64,000 bases of DNA, from the NCBI GenBank assembly GCA_963761525.1, contig CAVXHG010000002.1, positions 62,001 through 126,000 of the forward strand, given 5' to 3'. The DNA comes from BOG-931 sp963761525 (GTDB taxonomy: Bacteria; Pseudomonadota; Alphaproteobacteria; Rhizobiales; Xanthobacteraceae). Positions 1-11,002 of the stretch are shown here, one piece after another. The notes beneath the pieces were generated by a model that saw only the letters and a list, made by a program, of their open reading frames with translations, was not told the DNA's origin and did no database searches. The translations under genes and the position numbers were made by a program. Numbering within the stretch: position 1 is the first letter of the stretch; every line of letters begins with the position of its first letter.

Positions 1-1731
1 GGCCGCGACGTGCTGGCGGTGATGCCAACCGGAAGCGGCAAGTCGCTCTGCTATCAGATCCCGGCGCTGCTCGGCGACGGCCTCACTGTTGTGGTGTCGC
101 CTTTGATCGCGCTGATGCGCAATCAGGTTGCGCAGTTGCGCGGCTCCGGCGTTGCCGCCGCGGCGCTCAATTCCGCCAACGATCCGGACGAAAACCGCAC
201 TGTGCTCGATCGCCTGGTGCGCGGCGAACTGCGCCTCGTCTACGTCGCGCCGGAGCGGCTGGTGCGGCCGGACATGCTCGCTCTGCTCAAGCGCGCCAAG
301 GTCAAGCTCCTGGCCGTCGACGAGGCGCATTGCATCTCGCAGTGGGGCCATGACTTCCGTCCCGAATATGCCGGGCTCGGCAAAGTGCAGGCGGAACTCG
401 GCGGCGTGCAGACCGTGGCTTTCACCGCGACCGCCGATGCCGCCACGCGCGCCGATATTCTGGCTCGGCTATTTTCTCGCGAGCCCGCCGTGTTCGTTCA
501 TGGCTTCGATCGGCCCAATCTGCGGCTGGCCATGGCGGCAAAAGCCGGCGGCCGCAAGCAAATCGCCGATTTCGTCATGGCGCATCGCGGGCAGAGCGGC
601 ATCATTTACTGCAACTCGCGGCGCAAGACCGAGGAGTTGGCGGATTTCCTGCGCGGATCAGGCATCAAGGCGCTGGCCTATCACGCCGGGATGGAGTCCG
701 CGGACCGGTCGCGCAACCAGGATGTGTTCTTGCAGGAGGACAGCGTCGTTATGGCGGCGACGGTGGCGTTCGGCATGGGCATCGACAAGCCCGATGTCCG
801 CTTCGTGCTTCACGCCGATATGCCAGCCAATATCGAAAGCTATTACCAGGAGATCGGCCGCGCCGGCCGCGACGGGTTGCCGGCCGATACGCTGACCCTT
901 TACGGCATGGGGGACATCCGCCTGCGCCGCATGCAGATCGACGAGAGCGATTCCTCCGACGAACAGAAGCGGGTCGACCGGCAAAGGCTCAACGGGCTGG
1001 TCTCGTTGTGCGAATCGCCGCGCTGCCGCCGGCAGACGCTGCTGGCTTATTTTGCCGAAACCGTGCCGCCGTGCGGCAATTGCGATTTCTGCTGCGAGGG
1101 CGCCGAGGTTATCGACGGCACGATCGCGGCGCAGAAGGCGCTGTCCGCCATGGTGCGCACCGGCCAGCGTTTCGGCACCGAGCACCTCGTCAATGTGCTC
1201 ATTGGCGAGAGCACAGAAGCGGTTGCGAAATTTGGCCACGAACGGCTGCCGACGTTCGGCGTCGGCAAGGAATTCGGCAAGCAGGAATGGCGCTCGATCT
1301 TCCGGCAACTGCATGGCGCAGGCATCGTTGCGCTCGACATTACGGGCTACGGCACGTGGTCGGTTACCGATGCCGGCCGGCGCGTGCTCAAGGGCGCCGA
1401 CAAGGTCACGCTGCGCAAGGACACGCTCAAACCGGCCACGCGCAAGACCGCGCGCGCCGCCGGGAACGCCGCTGCGCTGGCGGATGGTGCGGTGGGCGAT
1501 ACGGAACTATTCGAGGCGCTGCGGCAGCGGCGGTCCGCGCTGGCCAAGGAGCAGCGGGTGGCGGCCTATGTCGTATTCGCCGACAAAACCCTGATCGACA
1601 TGGCCCGTCGCAAGCCGGCAACGACGGCCGAGATGGGCGCCGTTCATGGCGTTGGCGAAGCAAAGCTCCGCCAGTACGGCGACATCTTCCTCGATGTCAT
1701 CCGCCAGCATGCGGCGGCGCGCGCCGCATAG
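1..1731 (+). CDS. recQ: ATP-dependent DNA helicase RecQ, 5' end cut by the window
   Basis: 3'-5' superfamily 2 DNA helicase that acts at stalled forks and in RecF-type recombination. The reading frame is open from base 1, so the N-terminus lies upstream. Visible in order: motif I PTGSGKS (codons 9-15), the DEAH box near codon 107 followed by the RecQ aromatic-rich loop, motif VI QEIGRAGRDG near codon 285, a four-cysteine zinc cluster (CESPRC then CGNCDFC, about codons 337-364), a winged-helix region, and a C-terminal HRDC domain from about codon 500. This is the full RecQ-RQC-HRDC layout, so only a short N-terminal piece is missing. The next gene on the same strand is atpH, 227 bases on. Confidence 0.95.
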   Translation, partial: GRDVLAVMPTGSGKSLCYQIPALLGDGLTVVVSPLIALMRNQVAQLRGSGVAAAALNSANDPDENRTVLDRLVRGELRLVYVAPERLVRPDMLALLKRAKVKLLAVDEAHCISQWGHDFRPEYAGLGKVQAELGGVQTVAFTATADAATRADILARLFSREPAVFVHGFDRPNLRLAMAAKAGGRKQIADFVMAHRGQSGIIYCNSRRKTEELADFLRGSGIKALAYHAGMESADRSRNQDVFLQEDSVVMAATVAFGMGIDKPDVRFVLHADMPANIESYYQEIGRAGRDGLPADTLTLYGMGDIRLRRMQIDESDSSDEQKRVDRQRLNGLVSLCESPRCRRQTLLAYFAETVPPCGNCDFCCEGAEVIDGTIAAQKALSAMVRTGQRFGTEHLVNVLIGESTEAVAKFGHERLPTFGVGKEFGKQEWRSIFRQLHGAGIVALDITGYGTWSVTDAGRRVLKGADKVTLRKDTLKPATRKTARAAGNAAALADGAVGDTELFEALRQRRSALAKEQRVAAYVVFADKTLIDMARRKPATTAEMGAVHGVGEAKLRQYGDIFLDVIRQHAAARAA

Positions 1732-1958
1732 TCCTTGCGTACTCCAAGGCCGGGAAACGCTTCGATTTGTGGGCCGCCCGCCGTGTTGCACCGCATCCTT
1801 CTCTATGTTAGCAAACCCTCGATTTTCGCGGGTTTCGCGGTTTTTATGCGGGTTCCGCGAACATCCAAGTCCCGCTTAAATCACAAGGGCTTGCGCGGGT
1901 CCGTTGGGGGCCGCTGCATGGCCCTTGGAAAAAATCAAAGCCCGAGCGAGCACCAACT

Positions 1959-2518
1959 TTGGCAGGCCAAGAAACCATCGTATCCGGCATGGCCGGCCGC
2001 TACGCCACCGCGCTGTTCGATCTGGCGCGTGACGGCAATGCGATCGACGGCGTGAAGGCCGATCTCGACCGTTTCGACGGCATGATTACCGAGAGCGCCG
2101 ATCTCAATCGCCTGGTGCGCAGCCCGGTATTTTCCGCCGAGGAACAGTTGCAGGCGCTTGGTGCGATTCTGGACAAGGCCGGCATCGGCGGGCTGGCGGC
2201 GAAGTTTCTCAAGCTCGTGACGTCGAACCGCCGCCTGTTCGCGGCGCACGACATGATCAGGGGCTATCGGGACCTGGTAGCGAATTATAAAGGCGAGGCG
2301 ACGGCCGACGTTACAGTCGCTGAAGAGCTCAAGGGCGACCATCTCGAAGCACTGCGCTCTGCACTCAAATCGGTGAGCGGCAAGAATGTCGACCTCAATG
2401 TGAAGGTCGATCCCTCGATCATCGGCGGGCTTGTGGTCAAGCTCGGCAGCCGCATGGTCGATACCTCGCTGCGCACCAAGCTCAACGCAATCAGGCACGC
2501 GATGAAAGAGGCTCGATA

Positions 2519-2519
<1 letters not shown>
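1959..2519 (+). CDS. atpH: ATP synthase F1 subunit delta
   Basis: Delta subunit of F1F0 ATP synthase, part of the peripheral stalk that joins the F1 head to the membrane b subunits. It is 186 aa, the usual length. The N-terminal motif GRYATALFDLA and the C-terminal VKLGSRMVDTSLRTKL are typical of the family. The start chosen is TTG at 1959, giving MAGQETIVSG before the conserved block, which resembles rhizobial AtpH N-termini; an ATG at 1989 would remove ten residues. It is the first gene of atpHAG-ohr-atpDC, and its TAA stop overlaps the atpA ATG by one base, which suggests translational coupling. The F0 genes are not in the window. Confidence 0.95.
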
Positions 2520-4048
<1,529 letters not shown>

Positions 4049-4063
4049 GAAGATGCTGGCGTC

Positions 4064-4942
4064 ATGCCGAACTTAAAGGACCTTCGCAACCGCATCGCCG
4101 CGACCAAGGCGACGCAGAAGATCACCAAGGCCATGCAGATGGTCGCGGTATCGAAGCTGCGCCGTGCGCAGGCGGCGGCGGAAGCGGCGCGTCCCTACGC
4201 CAGTCACATGGATCAGGTGCTCGGCAATATCGCAGCGTCGGTGGCTGGGCTCGATACCGCGCCACGGTTGCTGCGCGGCACCGGCAGCGATCAGAAGCAT
4301 CTTCTGCTGGTCTGCACGGCGGAACGCGGCTTGTGCGGTCCGTTCAATACCGCGATCGTGCGGCTCGCTCGCGAGCGCGCTAATGCGCTGATGAGCGAAG
4401 GCAAAGACGTCAAATTCTTTTGTGTGGGCCGCAAGGGTTACGATCAGTTGCGCCGGCTCTACGCCTCGCAGATCGTCGAGATGGTCGATCTTCGCTCGGT
4501 GCGCACGCTGCGCTTCGAGAATGCGGAGATGATCGCCGAGAAGATCATCGCGCTGTTCGACAAGTTCGAATTCGATATCTGCACGCTGTTCTACTCGCGC
4601 TTCCGTTCGGTGATCGCGCAGATACCGACCGCGCGGCAGATCATCCCGCCGATGTTCGACGAGAAGTCCTCGGACGCGCTTGGCGGCGCGGTCTATGAAT
4701 TCGAGCCGGACGAGGAAGATATCCTCGCAGATCTGTTGCCGCGCAACGTCGCTGTGCAGATTTTCCGTGCGCTCCTGGAAAATTCCGCGTCGTTCTACGG
4801 CGCGCAGATGTCGGCGATGGACAACGCCACCCGCAACGCCGGCGACATGATCCGCAAGCAGACACTTATCTATAACCGCACGCGTCAGGCGATGATCACC
4901 AAGGAATTGATCGAGATCATCTCCGGCGCGGAAGCGCTTTAA
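4064..4942 (+). CDS. atpG: ATP synthase F1 subunit gamma
   Basis: Gamma subunit, the central rotor shaft of F1. It is 292 aa, normal for the family. It starts MPNLKDLRNRIAATKATQKI, the conserved N-terminal helix, and the C-terminal helix contains the near-invariant MSAMDNATRNA block around residues 249-260. It is co-directional with atpA. The gene 18 bases downstream is not atpD, as in most operons, but an ohr gene. Confidence 0.97.
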   Translation: MPNLKDLRNRIAATKATQKITKAMQMVAVSKLRRAQAAAEAARPYASHMDQVLGNIAASVAGLDTAPRLLRGTGSDQKHLLLVCTAERGLCGPFNTAIVRLARERANALMSEGKDVKFFCVGRKGYDQLRRLYASQIVEMVDLRSVRTLRFENAEMIAEKIIALFDKFEFDICTLFYSRFRSVIAQIPTARQIIPPMFDEKSSDALGGAVYEFEPDEEDILADLLPRNVAVQIFRALLENSASFYGAQMSAMDNATRNAGDMIRKQTLIYNRTRQAMITKELIEIISGAEAL

Positions 4943-4960
4943 TCATGCGAGGAGCGTGAC

Positions 4961-5365
4961 ATGGCCTACACGGTAGCAGCGACGACCAAGGGCGGCCGGA
5001 ACGGCCGCGCGGTGCTTGAGAACAACGGCCTTGCCCTGGCGATGGCCCTGCAAAAGGAACTCGGCGGCAACGGCGACGGCCACAATCCCGAGCAGCTTTT
5101 CGCGCTCGGCTGGTCGTCCTGCTTCGGTCAGGCGATTTTGGCGCTGGCCAAGAAGCACGGCCTCGACGGGCAGGATGCGCGGGTGACCTGCACGGTCACG
5201 ATGGACAAGGACGAGATCAGCTTCGGCCTCAAAGCCGAGTTGAAGGTTTCCCTTCCCGGCGCCGACAAGAGCAAGGTGCAGGCTCTGGTCGAGGATGCGC
5301 ACAAGATTTGTCCCTATTCGCGGGCGACCCGCAACAACGTGCCGGTCACGTTGACGGTCGTCTGA
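4961..5365 (+). CDS. ohr: organic hydroperoxide resistance protein, Ohr/OsmC family
   Basis: Thiol peroxidase of the Ohr subgroup that reduces organic (lipid) hydroperoxides in the cytoplasm. It is 134 aa. The two family cysteines are present: Cys54 in LGWSSCFG and one near residue 118 in KICPYSRATR. Arg16 (NGRAVL) and Glu44 (NPEQLFA) match the conserved Arg and Glu that position the peroxidatic thiolate. It lies between atpG (18 bases upstream) and atpD (20 bases downstream) on the same strand, so it is probably on the atp transcript. No OhrR-type MarR regulator is seen nearby. The family is clear; the location is unusual. Confidence 0.93.
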   Translation: MAYTVAATTKGGRNGRAVLENNGLALAMALQKELGGNGDGHNPEQLFALGWSSCFGQAILALAKKHGLDGQDARVTCTVTMDKDEISFGLKAELKVSLPGADKSKVQALVEDAHKICPYSRATRNNVPVTLTVV

Positions 5366-5385
5366 TACGGTTGCAGGAGAATTCC

Positions 5386-6813
<1,428 letters not shown>

Positions 6814-6821
6814 GTCAGCTT

Positions 6822-7220
6822 ATGGCCGAGCTTCATCTCGAGTTCGTCTCTCCCGAGCGCGTGCTGTTTTCCGGCGACGTCGATCAGGTCGACTTGCCTG
6901 GCAGCGAAGGCGATATGGGCATTCTGGCCGGTCACGCGCCGCTGGTGACGACATTGCGCCCCGGCATCGTGACGATCTTCAAGGGCGCCACCAGAGTGCC
7001 GATCGTGGTGATCGGTGGCTTTGCCGAAATGAGCCCGTCGGGGCTCACGGTGCTTGCGGACAGCGCCGTCGCCCGCGAGGATTTCGACATGGCGCATCTC
7101 GCCAGCGAGATCAAAGACGCCGAGGAAGACGTCGGCGACGCTACTGACGACACCCAGCGCGACAAGCTCGCCCGCCATCTCGATCAATTGAAATCGCTGC
7201 AAGCCGCGCTCGCGCAGTAG
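6822..7220 (+). CDS. atpC: ATP synthase F1 subunit epsilon
   Basis: Epsilon subunit, which couples the rotor to the c-ring and can inhibit ATP hydrolysis. It is 132 aa. The N-terminal beta-sandwich carries the conserved PGSEGDMGILAGHAPLVT around residues 26-43. The C-terminal helical hairpin ends in LDQLKSLQAALAQ. It is the last gene of the atp operon, and about 40 bases after it lies a short GC-rich hairpin. Confidence 0.96.
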   Translation: MAELHLEFVSPERVLFSGDVDQVDLPGSEGDMGILAGHAPLVTTLRPGIVTIFKGATRVPIVVIGGFAEMSPSGLTVLADSAVAREDFDMAHLASEIKDAEEDVGDATDDTQRDKLARHLDQLKSLQAALAQ

Positions 7221-7259
7221 TTCTTAAATACCGTTCGACTTTGCCGAGATCATCGAGAT

Positions 7260-7278
7260 CGCCGGGTCAAGCCCGGCG
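7260..7278. repeat. short palindrome, REP-like, after the atp operon
   Basis: CGCCGGG and CCCGGCG separated by TCAAG form a 7-bp stem with a 5-base loop. No T-run follows, so it is a poor intrinsic terminator. It resembles the short GC palindromes dispersed between genes in Bradyrhizobium-like genomes and may protect the 3' end of the atp transcript. Confidence 0.55.
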
Positions 7279-7367
7279 ATGACAGCATGAGCGTTGGCAA
7301 CTCAGTTGCTTGACATCGGCGCCACGGGCATTGTGTCGCCCCGTGGTTTCGTTGTGTCGGACCCCCA

Positions 7368-8975
7368 ATGAAACGCAAGATCGCCGCCATTTTTGCCGCC
7401 GATGTGGCGGGTTACAGCAGGCTGGTCGCTGAAGACGAAGAAGAGACGCTGCGGCGGCTCGCTTCGTATCGCAGCGTGATGGACGACTTCATCGCGCGCG
7501 CCGGCGGCCGGATCTTCAATACCGCCGGCGATGCCGTGCTCGCCGAATTTTCGAGTGCGGTCGAAGCTGTTCGCTGCGCCATCGATATTCAGGAAAGTCT
7601 GCGCACCCGGAATCTGGCCTATCCGGCCAGCCGCCAGATGAGCTTCCGGATCGGCATCACCATTGGCGATGTCGTCGAACGCGACGGCGATTTGCTCGGA
7701 GACGGCGTCAATATCGCCGCGCGGCTCGAAGGCATTGCGCCGGTCGGCGGTATTTGCATCTCGCGCTCCGTGCACGAGCAGGTGGCAAACAAGCTGTCGG
7801 TGCATTTCGCCGATATCGGCGAGCAACAGGTCAAAAACATTCCGACGCCGGTGCATGCCTATCACCTGGAGATGCGACCGGACGAAACGCGTGCCGCTTC
7901 GGCAATGCCGATGACGAAGCCCGTGGCTCCGGCTCGGCCCGGATGGGTGGTGCCGGCTGCCATCGCCGCGCCTGTCGTGGCGATCGCTGTTGCGGCCGCC
8001 ATCTATTTTGCGACGTCGCGCCCGAATGGGCCGCAATCGTCTAGTCCGCCAGGTGCCGCTGCCAGCGTGCCTGCGGCACCGCCGCCGCCTGCAGTGACGG
8101 TTGCGCCCGCTGTGCCAATCGCGCCCGCGAGCGCCCCACTGCAACAGGCTGCGATGCAAGCAGAGGCTTTGGTCGCGGACACGATTCCATTCATTACGGA
8201 TCGCGGCCGCGAGACGATCCGCGACGAATATCTTGCGGCCGCGGATCATAAGGCGCTGGCTATAAGTTCCGGGCCAATCGGGTTCATTACCGGTCAGGCC
8301 GATGACGACACGGCAAAGTCCGCTGCGCTCGATATCTGCCAGAAGCGCGCCGATGCGTTGCCGCAGCCGCGAAAATGCGAACTCTACGCCGTCGGCAATA
8401 CTGTGGTGTATGCGCGCGGCCGGCCGCCGTTGCCGACGCCGTTGTTCAGGAACGATCCGTCGGTCGTCAGTCCCGTTGCCGCCGCCGTCGTGCCGCTGGT
8501 GCCCGAGCAGGGCAGAGTAAATATCGAGAGGGTCTATCTGCCGGGCCGCTCGCCGAAGGCGTTGGCGCTCGGTCCCCGCGGCGGATTCTTTTTTGTCTTA
8601 AATCAGGAGAACCGTGACGAAGCGGTTCGGAGATCGTTGGAGAGCTGTGGCGCGGGCGCCGGTGTTCCGTGCCTGCTGCTCGCGGTGAATGATAATTTTG
8701 TCGTTCCGATACCTGCGACGATGAAGGCCGTTGGCTTATTCGAGCCGGCAAGTGCTGCGGCCATTGCGCCGGAACTGCGTGCCGATGTCGCGCGCCGGCT
8801 TGCGGGCGGCAGCGGCTGGAGCGCGATCGCGGCGGGCGCGGGCGGCCGTGTTGGCGTTAAGGTCGATGCGAAAGATGAGCAAGGCGCGGTCAGCGAGGCG
8901 TTGGCGGATTGTGCCCGGCTGGACAGCGGCTGCCATGTCGTTGCGATCGGGCCGTTCGCCGTCGAAGCGAAGTAA
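7368..8975 (+). CDS. class III adenylate/guanylate cyclase with C-terminal tandem repeats
   Basis: Residues 1-170 are a class III cyclase catalytic domain: AADVAGYSRL carries the first metal-binding Asp, GDAVLAEFSS the second, and DGVNIAARLE the Asn/Arg transition-state region. A hydrophobic segment near residues 190-212 should anchor the protein, followed by a Pro/Ala-rich linker. The last 275 residues hold about three degenerate copies of one unit, each with an 'ALA(I/L)' strand, a helix with 'A..AL..C' and a second Cys, resembling DUF4189-like stress-associated domains. This places the cyclase in the cytoplasm and the repeats probably in the periplasm. It is monocistronic, with convergent rppH ending five bases away. 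cAMP as the product is inferred from family. Confidence 0.88.
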   Translation: MKRKIAAIFAADVAGYSRLVAEDEEETLRRLASYRSVMDDFIARAGGRIFNTAGDAVLAEFSSAVEAVRCAIDIQESLRTRNLAYPASRQMSFRIGITIGDVVERDGDLLGDGVNIAARLEGIAPVGGICISRSVHEQVANKLSVHFADIGEQQVKNIPTPVHAYHLEMRPDETRAASAMPMTKPVAPARPGWVVPAAIAAPVVAIAVAAAIYFATSRPNGPQSSSPPGAAASVPAAPPPPAVTVAPAVPIAPASAPLQQAAMQAEALVADTIPFITDRGRETIRDEYLAAADHKALAISSGPIGFITGQADDDTAKSAALDICQKRADALPQPRKCELYAVGNTVVYARGRPPLPTPLFRNDPSVVSPVAAAVVPLVPEQGRVNIERVYLPGRSPKALALGPRGGFFFVLNQENRDEAVRRSLESCGAGAGVPCLLLAVNDNFVVPIPATMKAVGLFEPASAAAIAPELRADVARRLAGGSGWSAIAAGAGGRVGVKVDAKDEQGAVSEALADCARLDSGCHVVAIGPFAVEAK

Positions 8976-8979
8976 GCGG

Positions 8980-9486
8980 TTATTTCACGAGACGTGAGAA
9001 TTCGCGCACAACGCGCTCGTAGACCGCCCGTTTGAACGGCACGACCAGATCCGGCACGTTTTGCATCGGCTCCCAGCGCCACGCGGAGAATTCAGGTTCA
9101 TGGCTGCCGGCGGGATTGGCGAGGTCGATCTCGCTCTCCGTGCCGGTGAAGCGCAGCGCAAACCATTTCTGTTTCTGGCCGCGATATTTGCCTTTCCACG
9201 CCTGGCCGACGATTTCGCGCGGGATGTCGTAGCGGAGCCATTCGTCGATCTCGGCGAGCCGCTCGACCGACCGGATATTGGTCTCTTCGTGCAGTTCGCG
9301 CAGCGCCGCCGGCCAGGGCTCTTCGCCCGGGTCAATACCGCCTTGCGGCATCTGCCAGGAATGGGTCGGGTCGATATGTTCGGGCCCCTCGATGCGGCGG
9401 CCAATGAAGGCGCGGCCGTCGCGATTGAGCACCATCACGCCGACACAGGGCCGATAGGGGAGGTCTTCAAAGCGCATAAGGGGCAA
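8980..9486 (-). CDS. rppH: RNA pyrophosphohydrolase (Nudix)
   Basis: Nudix hydrolase that removes pyrophosphate from 5'-triphosphorylated mRNA or cleaves dinucleoside polyphosphates. It is 168 aa. The Nudix box is complete: GGIDPGEEP near residue 49 followed by RELHEETNI. The start YRPCVGVMVLNRDGRAFIGRR and the WFALRF block match RppH rather than other Nudix proteins. Start choice is uncertain between Met1 and Met4 (MRFEDLPYRPC). It is in tandem with the polysaccharide deacetylase gene upstream, with a 63-base gap containing an inverted repeat. Confidence 0.92.
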   Translation of the reverse strand: MPLMRFEDLPYRPCVGVMVLNRDGRAFIGRRIEGPEHIDPTHSWQMPQGGIDPGEEPWPAALRELHEETNIRSVERLAEIDEWLRYDIPREIVGQAWKGKYRGQKQKWFALRFTGTESEIDLANPAGSHEPEFSAWRWEPMQNVPDLVVPFKRAVYERVVREFSRLVK

Positions 9487-9496
9487 ATAGTGATTG

Positions 9497-9526
9497 GCGA
9501 ATAGCGAACAGGGTCATTCTATTCGC
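9497..9526. repeat. inverted repeat between rppH and the deacetylase gene
   Basis: GCGAATAG at 9497-9504 and CTATTCGC at 9519-9526 are perfect inverted arms, and further copies of 'ATTCGCTAT' or 'TCGCTATTC' follow to about 9548. It is one of several small dispersed repeats in intergenic DNA of this window and has no T-run to suggest termination. Confidence 0.5.
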
Positions 9527-9549
9527 TATCCGGCAACTTCGCTATTCAC

Positions 9550-10770
9550 TCAGGTCTGTTTTGCCTTCAGCGCGACTGCGGTGATCGGAACCAGCACGAT
9601 GCCGCGGCTTTCGAGATCCTGCGCCCATTTGGCGATGTGATCGATTGCGACCGGGAGCGCCGACGTAATGCCGACCACACTGCCATGGTCGCGCGCCGCC
9701 AACTCCAGACGGGCCAGGGCGTGATCAATTTCGAGCGGTGTCGCAACGGCGTCGATCACGACATCCGCCTTGGCGAACGGCAGATTGTTGGCGGTTGCGA
9801 TGCGGCCGGCGACGCTGCGCGGGTTCGAGCCGTCGTCAACAAAGATCAGTCCGCGCTTGGCGGTTTCCTGCAAGATCGGCGCCAATGAAGCATCGAAAGC
9901 GGTGAAGCGGGCACCCATTGCACTGGTGAGGCCGACATAACCCTGGAAGCGGCTCATCAGCCAATACAGCCGGTCGATGTTTTGTTGGGGAGCAAGCGTC
10001 GTCAGCAGGGTCTGCGGGCCGGGGTCGTTATCCGGATAGTCGAACGGCTCCATCGGAACTTGAAGCAGAATTTCATGTCCCCGATCGCGGGCCTGGACGG
10101 CGAGCGCCGCGACGTCGTTGCCGTAGGGGATGAAGCCAAGCGTCACTGCGCCCGGCAGCTTGGCGATCGCGTTCGCCGTGACACTCTCGCTCACGCCGAG
10201 GCCGTCGACGATGATGGCGATCCGTGGCGCATCGGGTTTGCCGGGAATTGTTTTGACCGGCTGGGCGTAAGCATCGGCCGGTCGCGTACCGTCGGCGGCG
10301 ATCTTCGGGATGGTCCCGTGCGACGTTATCTCGGCAAACTTCTGATCGGGCGGTACGGCCGCTGCGGCTGGCGCAGGCGTATCGGCCGATGGCGCGTTCA
10401 ATTGAATTTCCTGACGCTGGCCGGTCTTGCCGTCGATGATGGTGACTGTCTGCCCCGGCGTCTTCGGCGGCGGCGCGGTCTCAGGGACCGGCTGCGGTTG
10501 CATTGCGCCAGGCCCGTCGTAGTGGCTGGAGACGCCCTGGAGCACGGTCGGTGCGCTGTTCGCAGCCTGAGCCATTTTGGTGTTGATCGGCGCGACGGCC
10601 ACCGGCTCACCGCCGAATGGATTATTGACGAAGGTGGCCCACAGCACGAATGCGCCAAAGAAAAGCGCAAGTCCCGCGCCGAGCACTTGCGACACCGAGA
10701 TCGGGATCTTTATCCGTCGCTTTTTTTGACCCTGGCCGAGGGGCGCGTTGAGGTCGTCCGTGCTCGTCAT
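9550..10770 (-). CDS. divergent polysaccharide deacetylase family protein
   Basis: 406 aa. Positively charged N-terminus, one transmembrane helix at about residues 28-47 (LGAGLALFFGAFVLWATFV), then a Pro/Ala-rich linker to about residue 175. The rest is a divergent polysaccharide deacetylase (YibQ/DUF610-like) domain beginning PRIAIIVDGLGVSESVT, with GHEILLQVPMEPFDYPDNDPGPQ and RGLIFVDDGSNPRS motifs. It is probably periplasmic, anchored in the inner membrane and acting on a glycan; the substrate is unknown. It follows ctpA and the envC-like gene, an order common in alphaproteobacteria, although a strong terminator separates it from ctpA. Confidence 0.85.
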   Translation of the reverse strand: MTSTDDLNAPLGQGQKKRRIKIPISVSQVLGAGLALFFGAFVLWATFVNNPFGGEPVAVAPINTKMAQAANSAPTVLQGVSSHYDGPGAMQPQPVPETAPPPKTPGQTVTIIDGKTGQRQEIQLNAPSADTPAPAAAAVPPDQKFAEITSHGTIPKIAADGTRPADAYAQPVKTIPGKPDAPRIAIIVDGLGVSESVTANAIAKLPGAVTLGFIPYGNDVAALAVQARDRGHEILLQVPMEPFDYPDNDPGPQTLLTTLAPQQNIDRLYWLMSRFQGYVGLTSAMGARFTAFDASLAPILQETAKRGLIFVDDGSNPRSVAGRIATANNLPFAKADVVIDAVATPLEIDHALARLELAARDHGSVVGITSALPVAIDHIAKWAQDLESRGIVLVPITAVALKAKQT

Positions 10771-10945
10771 GCGCCGTTCGCCAATCGCTCGCGAATCATG
10801 CCCGTCAGTCTACCACGGCGGCCGCATCCCCGGCCCAAATGCCTCAATTGGCTGGGTTTCCGGCGGCACGCCAGGTTTCGGAAAACCGGAAGTCCACCCG
10901 CGGGTCAGGTCCGAGGGCATGCTTTTCGGATCATGCTCTGGGCGC

Positions 10946-10977
10946 AAAAAAATCGGGGCGGCTCAGCGCCGCCCCGA
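10946..10977 (-). terminator. intrinsic terminator of ctpA
   Basis: On the minus strand a perfect 10-bp stem (arms 10968-10977 and 10953-10962, loop of 5 bases) is followed by seven T residues (the A-run at 10946-10952 on the plus strand, bar one base). It starts 26 bases after the ctpA stop and has the classic hairpin plus U-tract form, so the envC-ctpA transcript should end here and the deacetylase gene should have its own promoter. Confidence 0.9.
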
Positions 10978-11002
10978 CCAGATTTACGATCAATTCCGAT
11001 GA

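Noticed and set aside
1008..1811. A 267-codon frame overlapping recQ
   Set aside because: It is a shadow of recQ in a high-GC region: Arg/Ala-rich, with no motif and no start site.
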